DNA of 64,000 bases from Siphonodentalium dalli (Eukaryota; Mollusca; Scaphopoda; Gadilida; Siphonodentaliidae). Made by a program: the position numbers and the translations under genes. This document shows positions 15,939 to 27,505 of this stretch, piece by piece. The stretch covers positions 26,528,273-26,592,272 of the forward strand of contig CP136061.1 in assembly GCA_032622095.1 (NCBI GenBank). Direction: 5' to 3'. The notes below the pieces were generated by a model that was given only the letters and a program-made list of their open reading frames with translations, ran no database searches and was not told the origin of the DNA. The number at the start of each line of letters is the position of its first letter. Within the stretch, counting starts at the first letter, position 1.

Positions 15939-16640
15939 ACAGGTATTGCTCTTGTATAAATAATTACAATCCATGCTTCTTGTTACTTATTGTAAATATT
16001 TAGCCCACAGTACCGTTTACTTAGTGTACATGTTTATCCAACGGTACACCTGTATACTTATTATTCATGTTTACCCCACAGTACCCATGTACTTATATTA
16101 CATGCTTATCCCACAGTACACCTCTACTTATTGTTCTCAATGATCGTTCCGAATTATTTCTTCAATGTTTGGACAATTGTTAACTGATTTCCACAACCGC
16201 AAGCAACGCTTGTGGCGGCAATGCATACTCTCACATATCATAATGTTGAACAAACAAGCCCTCTCTCATTGGTCATATATTGGTGTCTTCGCGAGACATA
16301 GACTTAATAACAAACAGCTGGATTCTGTCTGACAATGCAGTTAATTCATCGAATCATATGCCAGTAACACAAGCAAGATGACACTTCCGGACATTTCTAA
16401 TAATATTCAGCCAACACAAACAAAAATAGCTTACTTGTGAAACCGTATCGACACCATTTTGTATAAAAACACTTTGGATGTGAGGTGCGCTGATCTGTGT
16501 AAACGCGTGATCCTTTCCAAGCACGACATCGTATCTTTCTATGACAACATTGTAGATCCCTTGCATGCAGCTGCATCTTCTGCAGTTGCAGTTAAATCTA
16601 CACCACAACACAGTAAGCCGTATTGGAACTAGATTATCTT
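15611..16640. repeat. Intergenic/intronic stretch with three small tandem arrays
   Basis: It contains three 40-bp copies of CGTAGCTTTTTGGACTCTTA-type units at 15703-15822. A (TA)n run follows at 15896-15934. About four diverged ~42-bp units with CCCACAGTAC occur at 16000-16130. No gene was recognised. Confidence 0.85.
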
Positions 16641-16649
16641 TAAAAACAC

Positions 16650-19108
16650 TCAATTTCTATGTATCGTGCATGGTCAGAAGACGGCAAACCACGTAGCGCA
16701 AGCAAACGGACGTATGCGGATCACAAGCAAGCAAAGCGAGATTTTAGGCGGGTACATAGACATGCAGTTCGAAATTATCAAGGAAACTTAAGCTACACAC
16801 TTGAGTCTCATGCAAGAAACAACCATAAGTTATTCTGGCGTTCACTGCGACCACAACAAAGTACATCACCGGCAATCTGTTCTGCTATGTAATTCAATGG
16901 TCGTGTCTGTAGGAACCATGCTGACATTCTATCTGGCTGGGCCGCATATTTCGAAGACCTGTACAGCTCACCAGCACACGAAGACACGTTATTTGAAGGC
17001 TATGTAGAGAGGAAAGTATCTGAATGTTTCAAAAGCGGGCGTAATACATGTCCTGTGTTTGGAATTCCCATAAAGTCGGCTGAAATTGGAAATGATATAA
17101 GGAAACTCAAATCCGGTAAAGCAAGCGGTCATGATGGCATAACCAATGAACACGTGCGACATGGAACGGATCTCTTGTTATTATGTTTGTGCAAGTTGTT
17201 CAACGCATTTCTTGATTTTGAATATATTCCGGAGACGTTAAAAGCGGGTATTATCGTGCCATTATACAAAGGAGAACCTAAACCTGCAACTCTCCCGGAC
17301 AGTTACCGAGCGATATCCTTACTACCCGTTTTATACAAAATGTTTGAAGCCATACTTCTCAAACGATTTATGGTTAGTGACATACTGGCTGCATTCCCAC
17401 ACGACCTTCAGAATGGATTTCAATCTAGGGTAAGCTGCAACATGACAACTTTCGTCCTGCAGGAGGCCATATCGTACGCACATGAAAACAGTTCCAAACT
17501 TTATGTTGCATTTTTAGACTCTACAAAAGCATTCGACAAAGTATGGCACACCGGACTGTTATTCAAGTTTCTTCGCCTTGGTTTTTTCAAGAAAAGCCAT
17601 TTGCATGTTACAGTGCGTATACAGTGATATCAAAAGCCAAGTTCGTTATAACGGATGTCTGTCAAACTCCTTTGTGATTAGCCAAGGAACAAGGCAAGGG
17701 GTTATCCTCTCACCTTTTTTGCAACTTAGGGTACATAAATAACCTTCTAGAAATCCTAACGACCACACGAATGGGACTCTCCAAAAATAATATTTCATGC
17801 GCGGCACCAACTACGGCGGACGATATAACACTTATATCCCTCTCTAAAATTCGCATCGACAGTTTAATCGACATATGTTATCAATACAGCATCAGGTGGC
17901 GATTGTCTTTCTCTTGCGCCAAGAGCAACGTTATTGTGTTTGACGAGTCAAAAAGTGGTCACTCTAAAGCTCACAGGATATGGCATTTAGGTCCGAACAC
18001 AATACCAGAGAAAACAGAGAGCACGCACTTAGGAATTGTACAAGATAAATTCGCAACAGGAAAATCCCATGGACACTTAGTTTCTCTGAAAATGCGCAAA
18101 ACATTTTTCTCTATTGCGAAGAGACAGTTAACTGCATCTCTGACTCCTGTATCACTGAGGCAGATACTAAAATGTGTTGTTCTGTCGAAAGCATTATACG
18201 GATGCGAACTCTTACCCATACAATATACCTCTGGTCTCAAGATAATGGAAAGGTCACTCCGAACATGTATCAAGAGTATCCAGTCACTACCGAAAAGGAC
18301 AAGCACTAGACTGTCACTAGGATTACTTGGATTTATGCCCATTGAACAGGAAATCCATACCCGAAAATTATGCTTTCTTGGCAACCTTATCCATTTACCA
18401 CTTCACCACCAAACTCCTCTGAGACTGTTCCTACTGAAAGCGCATCAGCAACGTTTGTTTAGAAGATCATCATCTGGCTATGTTCATGATGTATTTCAAA
18501 TTTTCGGAAAACACAATCAAAAATATTATCTCCTAGAATATCTCGATGAAGATCTGTTCCCAGACAAAGAAGTTTGGAAGAGGATTATTAAAACAGCTGT
18601 TCAAAATGATTATACTAACTCATGGTATTGTGCTGTAAAATCCGATCCAAATTTAGTTGTTCTATCAAAAGTACACGACAATCCATTAGACTGTTGGTCA
18701 ATATGGACTCGAGTGCACGCGCGAGCACACTTATCAGCTAGATATGTCAACTTGTGCCGGTTGCTGAACAGGACAGCCTTCAACATTAATTCCCTCTGCA
18801 ACCTTTGCTCTGTTCGATATAACAATGAGATCACGCATATCATGTTCTCGTGTCAATCGGGCATATTGATTCATGCGCGAAACATATACTGGGAGTTCAT
18901 GGTGAACAGATTCGGAATTCCAATATACATGTTAATGGCTTCGCTCACTGATGACGACTTGTGTGCCATGCTTTTAGGATCAAGATGTAACATAATAAAT
19001 ATATCGGATATTCCTCTGGATTTCATCGTCGACTCGACCGCAACGTTCCTTCTGCATGAAAGCAAGGCTGTCAATGTTTTACGGTCTACACCCAATGGTC
19101 TCGGCTGA
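16650..19108 (+). pseudogene. Non-LTR retrotransposon RT remnant, 5' truncated
   Basis: Coding blocks in order: a basic pre-RT linker at 16659-16890, the RT N-terminus (LKSGKASGHDGI) at 17055, an SYRAISLLPVLYKMFE block at ~17300, the first catalytic block FLDSTKAFDKVWH at ~17515, then a frameshift near 17600. QGTRQGVILSP lies at ~17690, an ADD block altered to TADDITLIS at ~17816, and the C-terminal region continues as one 445-codon frame (17771-19108). That frame has a late Cys/His cluster (CNLCS with a later H and C at ~18795-18855). The endonuclease is absent upstream. At least two frame breaks make it inactive. Confidence 0.88.
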
Positions 19109-19394
19109 TGGACAATCCGAAGCTATATATAAATATTCTGTTTTTGCTATGTGACTCACACAAGAAACCTCTATATATATACATACGTAAATTATGGTCG
19201 ATAGTACAAAGATAATTAATGCATAATCGCTTGCAATCGACAACACAACTACTTTCACATCAAAACTTAATTTCATTCAGATGGGCCATATGCGTGTTCC
19301 ATAGTATTCATCATATACGCACATTCACATTATATCTGATATATGTTTTAGAGGACAATGGCATTTCTTAGTCACAGTAACATACACTGACTAA
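19109..19394. other. LINE 3' flank, no feature seen
   Basis: AT-rich DNA after the LINE stop, with short TA-rich stretches. I could not identify a poly-A tail or 3' terminal repeat that marks the end of the element. Confidence 0.5.
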
Positions 19395-19803
19395 ATTATT
19401 TCCGGTTTCTTAATTAGGCCATTTGCATGTGATATATGCTACTTTCTGAATTCGATGTCTGAAACATTTGCTAATTTCACTCGATAAGGTAATATGACGA
19501 CACACATTCTCAATATCTTATACTCAACTTTGATGTCCAGTAATTTTTTTATTTGGAAGTTTTATTTCGCTCGATCACACGCATGTGATATTGCTAATTT
19601 AGTTCCAGTTTCTAAAATAGGCCATTTTCATATGATACATGCTACTTTCTTAATTCGATGTCTGAAACCTTTGTCTAAATTCACGCGAGAAGGTAATATG
19701 AAGACACACATTCTCAATTTCTTATACTCAACTTTGATGTCCAGTAAATATTTTATTTGGAAATTTTATTTCGCTCGATCACACGCATGTGATATTGCTA
19801 ATC
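19395..19803. repeat. Tandem duplication, ~203 bp unit
   Basis: Two adjacent copies share GGTAATATGA, ACACACATTCTCAAT, ATACTCAACTTTGATGTCCA and CGCTCGATCACACGCATGTG with moderate divergence. The period is close to 203 bp. A short open frame here (19494-19811) repeats the same peptide twice and is a by-product. Confidence 0.85.
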
Positions 19804-20277
19804 AGGTTTAAAAGGGCAGCGCACATCTATGTATGCCTTCCCATTTCTAAATTCTCTAGATTATCACCGACCTCACTAACACTTAAAACTTGAAAATGCC
19901 AGAACCTGGCCGCATGCGTGTGACATGGCGTACACACTGTACGATTAATATTTTGATTAGTATAACATTTGCATACATATTTATATAACATGTATATATT
20001 TGTCATTTGTATATATGCTCTCCTAAATTGAGGAGGTTAACAATAAACTTACTCTACTAATTATACATGTTTATCCGACACTGTATTCAATTCAGTTTCG
20101 GGTATACTTATATCGGGACCAACAATCCGGTCCTTTACATAAGGCAGCATCTGAACAATGAACACTGATTCGGGTAGTTTGATTACCATCTTTTTCTGAG
20201 CCCAAATAAGCGAACAAAGGAGAATTTCACCTCCCTGGCAATGTTTTTTGAAGTATGGTCTGCTTGAATATTACTCT
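19804..20277. other. No feature seen
   Basis: AT-rich sequence, partly TATATA-rich around 19970-20020. No domain, RNA or repeat was recognised. Confidence 0.4.
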
Positions 20278-20420
20278 ATAGATAATGCATGTCTTGTCGT
20301 TGACTATGCCAAACTAGTGGTCCGCGAGGAGGAACAGTTCACGAGCCACAGGCGAGTGCACTATTCCTCCTCGAGAATCACTATTTTGGAATAGTAAACG
20401 ACAAGACATGCATTATCTAT
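20278..20420. mobile_element. Fold-back MITE-like element
   Basis: ATAGATAATGCATGTCTTGT at the left is the inverse of ACAAGACATGCATTATCTAT at the right. The inner arms continue through a TATTCC/GGAATA-type region to GAGGAGGAA/TTCCTCCTC. That leaves a loop of about a dozen bases (GAGCCACAGGCGA). Total length is ~143 bp; it has no coding capacity. Confidence 0.75.
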
Positions 20421-20819
20421 TATATTTTATCTAACATTGGTGTCAATTCTCATACAATTTCTGTTCACTGTCATTACACACTAATAAATACATTGGATGG
20501 CTATGATCGGACATTTGTAAGATTCACCAATAAGTCTAATGATATGGATGGCAATATTGAAACAAGTATCGTACAAGTATCGGCTTTCCGATTTTGCGAA
20601 ATGAGTCTGTTACTATAAATGGAAACAGAATAGTAGGCGAGTAGGAATCCTGTTGGGGTACTATTGTAAAATAAAATATCAGTGTGCAGCCAATCAGAAT
20701 GCGAAAAAGTCAATTGAGATATAATATCAACAAATAGTATGATTGTTTGAATGGGGGCTGATTCCGTGTTCGGTATATATACGTCGTTATTGCCGTGTGT
20801 GCCAAATTAATATGCCCTG
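20421..20819. other. No feature seen
   Basis: AT-rich sequence between the fold-back element and the 98-bp satellite. Short reading frames have no recognisable content. Confidence 0.4.
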
Positions 20820-22250
20820 TCATTATCACCGGGCTCGTTTGCATTGCTGGCATGTTGTATTGCGTCACGATACCGATTACTATACTTCAATAGGCCTCAG
20901 TGCCCACGTTTTAGCGTCCACTGTCACCGGGCTCGTTAGCATTGCTGGCATGTTGTAGTCTATCACGATACCGATTACTAGATTTCAATAGGCCTCAGTG
21001 CCCACGTTTTAGCGTCCACTTTCACAGAGATCGTTAACATTGCTAGCATGTTGTAGTGTATCACGATACCGATTACTAGATTTCAATAGGCCTCAGTGCA
21101 CACGTTTTAGCGTCCACTGTCACCGGGCTCGTTAGCATTGCTGGCATGTTGTAGTCTATCACGATACCGATTACTAGATTTCAATAGGCCTCAGTGCAAA
21201 TGGTTTAGCGTCCACTGTCACCGGGCTCGTTTGCATTGCTGGCATGTTGTATTGCGTCACGATACCGATTACTATATTTCATTAGGCCTCAGTGCCCACG
21301 TTTTAGCGTCCACTGTCACCGGGCTCGTTAGCATTGCTGGCATGTTGTAGTCTATCACGATACCGATTACTAGATTTCAGTAGGCCTCAGTGCCCACGTT
21401 TTAGCGTCCACTTTCACCGGGCTCGTTTGCATTGCTGGCATGTTGTGTTGTGTCGCGATACCGATTACTAGATTTCAATAGGCCTCAGTGCCCACGTTTT
21501 AGCGTCCACTGTCACCGGGCTCGTTAGCATTGCTGGCATGTTGTAGTCTATCACGATACCGATTACTAGATTTCAGTAGGCCTCAGTGCCCACGTTTTAG
21601 CGTCCACTTTCACCGGGCTCGTTTGCATTGCTGGCATGTTGTGTTGTGTCGCGATACCGATTACTAGATTTCAATAGGCCTCAGTGCCCACGTTTTAGCG
21701 TCCACTGTCACCGGGCTCGTTAGCATTGCTGGCATGTTGTAGTCTATCACGATACCGATTACTAGATTTCAGTAGGCCTCAGTGCCCACGTTTTAGCGTC
21801 CACTTTCACCGGGCTCGTTTGCATTGCTGGCATGTAGTGTTGTGTCGCGATACCGATTACTAGATTTCAATAGGCCTCAGTGCCCACGTTTTAGCGTCCA
21901 CTGTCACCGGGCTCGTTAGCATTGCTGGCATGTTGTAGTCTATCACGATACCGATTACTAGATTTCAGTAGGCCTCAGTGCCCACGTTTTAGCGTCCACT
22001 TTCACCGGGCTCGTTTGCATTGTTGGCATGTTGTGTTGTGTCGCGATACCGATTACTAGATTTCAATAGGCCTCAGTGCCCACGTTTTAGCGTCCACTGT
22101 CACCGGGCTCGTTAGCATTGCTGGCATGTTGTAGTCTATCACGATACCGATTACTAGATTTCAATAGGCCTCAGTGCAAATGGTTTAGCGTATACTTTCA
22201 CCGGGCTCGTTTGCATTGCTGGCATGTTGTGTTGTGTCGCGATACCGATA
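20820..22250. repeat. 98-bp satellite with dimeric higher-order structure
   Basis: About 14-15 tandem copies of a 98-bp unit containing AGGCCTCAGTGCCCACGTTT, TAGCGTCCACT, CACCGGGCTCGTT and CGATACCGATTACTA. From ~21.2 kb two variants mostly alternate. Type A has CTGTCACC, GTTAGCATTG and GTAGTCTATCACG. Type B has CTTTCACC, GTTTGCATTG and GTGTTGTGTCGCG. This gives a ~196-bp higher-order unit. Outer copies are more diverged (e.g. GCAAATGGTTTAG). Confidence 0.95.
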
Positions 22251-23349
22251 CCTGGAGTTATTGCGCTTTGATCGGTTAGCAATATACTCGCCATCAGCAT
22301 CACATATCACACTGCAAATATTATCATGGGGATCTGAATAATGACGTTTGAGTCAGATTGCGAAATTCTTCTCTCAGCTCATCTAGAGTATTGTGTATAT
22401 ATATCTTAAATTATCTTCCATAAAGCTGGATGTGACTTTTGTTGGAAATATTACTGGCGTCGACACACTGCAGTCAAAAATTAATTTTCATTATAATTGC
22501 CATGTTGTTGACATCGTCATTCTGTGAGTACAAGAGTGTATTTTCCATCAAATTCACTCATTTGTTGTATGTATTCTGTTGGTCAGATTTAGTGTGCAGT
22601 CCCTTTTAAGAGTGCAAAGCTCCACCGATGGTCAACATCCTTATCCTCGCCACATATGTTTGAGATGAGATGACAATGGCTGATCTATCCGTATTTATAC
22701 CATAATTGCCTGTTTTATTGTGTGTATAACACCCATTTTGTAAACTCCATCTTTACACCCTAGCTTCCTACTGTGGGTATAAATTTCTACTGTGGGTGTA
22801 AAAATGTTCAAACGTAATTGCATGTGTAAAACGTGTATACACCCATAGTAGAACTACATCGTAGTTATCAAAATAGTTCCTATATGTCACATTCATTTAA
22901 AATTGGACATTGTCATGATATCAATTAGATATGAGGAAAATTGCCTGAAATTCAATCAAATGTAGCTCGCTAGTGCTAACATGAATGATAATTGCAAGTG
23001 ACTGATCTCTCAGAAACAGGATGACGTCATGACGTTAATGTAAGCATCACTACGCGTGATACATATTCCCTATAGCGTCCTGTGTGTGTCTCTGGGTGAG
23101 GATACACATTCAAAGTAAACAGCGGGGTAGTTGAATTCGCAAACAAAATTACAAACATAATAATTATGGCATAAATAAAATACACGCATAGTAGCCGAGA
23201 GTACAGAATGTTCACCACTCGTGGTATTGTGGTGTAAATTTGGTATTCTCGGCTACTATTGTGTGTATTCTATATATATACAACATCCTTAACCTCGCCA
23301 AATATGTTTGAGATAAGATAACAATGGCTGAGCTATACTAGTGTGTGTA
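22251..23349. other. Non-coding stretch with a short fold-back and a duplicated ~60-bp phrase
   Basis: A ~60-bp phrase (CTCGCCACATATGTTTGAGA) at ~22650 recurs diverged at ~23290. An inverted repeat at 23177-23270 pairs TAGTAGCCGAGAGTAC with GTATTCTCGGCTACTA around a ~38-bp loop. Around 22720-22850 several GTGGGTGTAAA/TTTACACCC phrases occur in both orientations. No gene was recognised. Confidence 0.6.
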
Positions 23350-26300
23350 TCTTCTATATCTATATTTGCGAATGTCTGTCTGTCTGTATGTCTGTGTTCT
23401 ATATAAATTCACAGGGGACCATCTAGATGATGCCAAAGGGGTCTACTAGGAGTAACTTTTTACGAGAAAGATAATGGTCGGGGTTAGAATTTTATAAAGT
23501 CACGCCGTTGTTGTCAGGGGCAGAAAAGGGGGAGGGGCAGAAAAAAAATTGTCGCTGATTGTCACCAAACTTATATATAATCATCCCCATAATATGATAA
23601 ATCTAATGGTGTGGTTTAAATATGGCAAAAGTTGCGCCGTTCGCGTCAGGGGTGCCCGGAAGGGGAAGGGGCAGAATTTTGTTCCGTCGCCGATTGCCAC
23701 GAAACTTACATATAATCATCCCTATGATATGAAGAATCCAACGGTGTGGTTTAAATATGTCACAAGTGGCGTCGTTCGAGTCAGGGATGCACGGAATGGG
23801 AGAGGGGCACCAAAATTTATAAAACTAAATAGCGCCGATTTCCACCAAATTGATATATATTCTTCTTCATGATACAAGGAATCTAATTGTGCGATTTAAC
23901 AACCTCAAATTGTTGTCGTTTGGATGAGAGATTGGCCGATTGGCCGATTGCCACCACACTTATACAAAATCATCCCCATGGTATGAGGAGTCTAATGGTG
24001 TGGCTTATATCTGTCAAATTTTGCCTCATTCGAGTCAGGGGTGTATTGAAAGGGACAGGGGCACCACAATTGATGCACAATTGTTTTAGCGTCAATTTCC
24101 ACCAAATTAATGCACGTTCTTATCCATGATACGAGGAATCTAATCGTGTGATTTAAAGACGCCATAGTGGTGCTTTTTGTGTGAGAGATGGGGAGGGGAC
24201 GGATTGGAACCAAATTTGATAAAAAAAATTGTTTAGTCGCCGATTATCAACAAACTTATAAACAATCATCTCCATGATATCAGGAGTGTTATTGTGTGGT
24301 TTAAGGATATCACAAGTGGGGCCATTCGAGTCAGTGGTGTATAGAGATGAGAGGGACACAAAAATTATATCTATATGTTTTGTGCAGATTTCCACCAGAT
24401 TGATACACATTCTTCTCCGTGATATTAGGAATCTTATCGTGTGATTTAGATACACAAAATTGGTGCCTTATGGGGACCTTAAATTTTATACAAATTTGTA
24501 TACTCGCCAATTTTCACCAATTTCATATATATGCATCTCTATAACTCTAATGAGCCTTAGTGTGTGCAGCTTGAGTCCAAAATAGGGACGGGAGGGTCAC
24601 CAAAACTGATACAAAATATTTTTAGTACCAATTACCATCAAATTCAGACACGTTCTTCTCAAATGATACATGGAATCAAGTCGTGCTGTCTGTCTTTCTG
24701 TCTGTCTGTGTGCGTTCTATATATAACTTCACGCGGTACAATCGAGATGGCACCAAGGCGTTCTAAGGGATGTAACTTTTTACAAGGAAGTTAATGGTGC
24801 GGGTTTAAATTTTCTAAAATGACGCTGTTGGTGTCAGGGGGAGAAAAGGGGGAGGTCGGCAACATTAAATAAATATGGTGAAATTGTTTAGTCGCTTATT
24901 TTCACCAAACGAATACATAATCACCTCCGCAATGTGGCGTTGTTCGAGTCAGCGTTGCACCAACAATTGATTCAATAAACAATTTTAGCCCAGATTTCCA
25001 CCAAATTGATATATTATTCTCCTATATGATACGAGGAATATCATGGTGTGATTTAAAGACGCCAAATTGCTGTCGTTTGGGTGAGAGATGTGGAGTCATA
25101 ACTATTCTCAGAATTTGTTTTGTTGCTGATTACCACCAAACATATAATCATCGCCAGTATATCATGCACCCATGAGTCTAATGGGCGTGGTTTAAATATG
25201 TAAAAAAAAAAGGCAAAAGCTGATACAAATATATTTGGCACTAATTTCCACTAAATTCATACACGTTCTTCTCAAATGATATACCATGAATTAAATCACA
25301 TTTGGTGTCCTTTGCGTCACGGATGGCGAGCGGATATGCACTATTATTGATCAGATTGCTATTCGCCGATATCCACATATAAGTTATATATAGTCACCCA
25401 GGCCATCTCCATATCATATTAAGCAGTTTTGGGCGTTCACATTTCACAATCCCAACAAATTGTGACCAACTCAAGTCACATGAACAATTATATCTTCTTA
25501 ACTGTCATATGTATATGGGGATGACAATCAGGGCATTCACACAATGAGCTAGCAAAAAGAGATACATAGAAGAGGCATTAAACGTATATTGATCATTCTA
25601 TTGAAGAGATACTTATATTCGTGCAAACTGAGAGACATCGAACTGTCAGAGGATTGCATATATATTATAACAAAATTGAGTCTGTTCCATTCAATACAGT
25701 TTCCAGAAAAAAAGTTACAATTTGTCAAGAGATATGGATGGCCTGTTCGAAAATAGTGGCCACAATGTGCAGTCAAATATATATAGTTTCTTCTGATATA
25801 CAAGAAATGCAGTTAGTACCACAAGACTTTTCAGGATCCCCCAATACTGACATCTGACAAGGATTTTAGAACAGACTCATCGACTGACATAAACAACTCA
25901 AACTCTCGCTTTTTGCCTGGCACATATAGCTGATATACGTACGCAACAACAGTTCGTTTAAACTGAGAATATTTAGCCAATGCATGTATATAGCACCAAT
26001 ATATAGCACCTGGAAATTTCGTTGAAACATCTGTATCTTCATGGAGATATGATAGACAGTCCTCGAGATCTTAGTCCAACCCACTAGATTGACTGGTACA
26101 TCTCAATATGTAAAACCCAGTTGTCATTTTGTATTTATGCGAACTAATGTGTTTATGATGTTCATGTATCATATTATAACGTCTGATGTATACGCAGTTG
26201 TAAATAAATAAATACTTCATTATTGGTGGAACGGATTAATCGCGACAAACAGAATGACAACTGACAAGGTGAGCCACTACTTATATTCCATGACTGTAAT

Positions 26301-26451
26301 AATCATGTTTTGTGATGCTATTTGAATATACAATTTATGAGAAAACGTATAGCACTTTAAGTGATAGTATTCTCTATTCCCAACAAATATCCACAACATA
26401 CAGAGGGTTTCACATCGCATTAACCTGGGCAACGCCGGGTAACCCTGCTAG
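23350..26451 (+). mobile_element. Helitron-like non-autonomous element
   Basis: The right end reads CAACGCCGGGTAACCCTGCTAG and is followed by T. That is the GC-rich subterminal sequence and CTAG end typical of animal Helitrons. A fitting 5' TC terminus (TCTTCTATATC) starts at 23350 after an A, giving the A/T insertion site Helitrons use. Inside, two copies of a CTGTCTGTCTG-rich leader occur (~23370 and ~24690). Many diverged ~110-150-bp units recur, containing GCCGATTxCCACCAAA and GTGTGGTTTAAA. No Rep/helicase coding was seen. The 5' end is less certain than the 3' end. Confidence 0.6.
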
Positions 26452-26889
26452 TTCTATATATATATACAGATATAGGACCGGACGCATGTAGATCTACAAA
26501 TCACTCAGCCCGGGTTGATATAACAATTTCTTTACTAATTTATTCTCCCATTCTGTTATACGTTCAGCGATAAATAAGCGTATATAAGCGGTAGTAAAAC
26601 ATTTGCAGGAAGGTATGCCGTTTATTTATTTTTGCATCTGGCATTTTCGGGGTCCAATCATTCACAAACCAGCAAAACAAATACTGCTAAACTCCCAATT
26701 TGTGAACATCCATCCCCCAAATGGCACTAATTTTGGTCCGAAACCGCATACAATTATTTCACTGGGAACTTATCTCCTTTATTCCAAATAACAGTTTGAT
26801 CAGTTTTAGCAATATTATTTTTAATAAAAAATTAAAATTGAAATTGTTCAAATATTGACTGATAGGTATTTGTCTACAAAATATATATA
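26452..26889. other. No gene seen between Helitron-like element and LINE
   Basis: AT-rich DNA with a 62-codon chance frame at 26603-26791 that I do not recognise. It may be the start of the LINE 5' untranslated region. Confidence 0.4.
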
Positions 26890-27208
26890 TGTATTATAGT
26901 TCCCGGGTCAGTGTGTGATGCGGGTAAATATATGTATTATAGTTCCCGGGTCAGTGCGTGATGCGGGTATGTATTATAGTTCCCGGGTCAGTGTGTGATG
27001 CGGGTAAATATATGTATTATAGTTCACGGGTCAGTGCGTGATGCGGGTATGTATTATAGTTCCCGGGTCAGTGTGTGATGCGGGAAAATATATGTATTAT
27101 AGTTCCCGGGTCAGTGCGTGATGCGGGTATGTATTATAGCTCCCAGGTCAGTGTGTGATGCGGGTAAATATATGTATTATAGTTCCCAGGTCAGTGCGTG
27201 ATGCGGTA
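26890..27208 (+). repeat. Tandem 43+37-bp dimers upstream of the LINE
   Basis: Four 80-bp dimers, each made of a 43-bp and a 37-bp monomer. All share GTATTATAGTTCCCGGGTCA followed by GTGYGTGATGCGGG. The 43-bp form ends TAAATATAT; the 37-bp form ends TAT. The array ends ~300 bp before the endonuclease ATG of the LINE. That position matches the monomer arrays that act as 5'-UTR promoters in some LINEs; promoter function here is inferred. Confidence 0.9.
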
Positions 27209-27505
27209 ATGCTTGGTCAACCTCGGCGGTAAAAACCAAGCATGTGTTTGGCAAGTTGGCTATAATAGCTTTTAAGCTGATAGCATTATGTCAGGTCCTC
27301 TTGCTGCTCCCCATCAGGCCGGGAAGCCCTTAACCTTGCCTGCGTACTATGTGCCGGCCTTACAGCTACACTTGGTGCATCCGATTCGCTCATCAATCAA
27401 TCGGTAAATAGCTGCTCGCGTGGCGTCTATAGCGAGCAAAGTCTATAAAACTAGTGTTTCAAGTGAACACATTACAGAGTATTGTAGACAACTGACAGCC
27501 TAATC
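27209..27505 (+). promoter_or_regulatory. Probable 5' untranslated leader of the LINE
   Basis: A non-coding GC-richer leader lies between the monomer array and the ATG at 27506. It opens with a potential stem, ATGCTTGGT (27208-27216) with ACCAAGCAT, around a ~16-nt loop. The start codon context is AATCATGGC. Confidence 0.5.
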
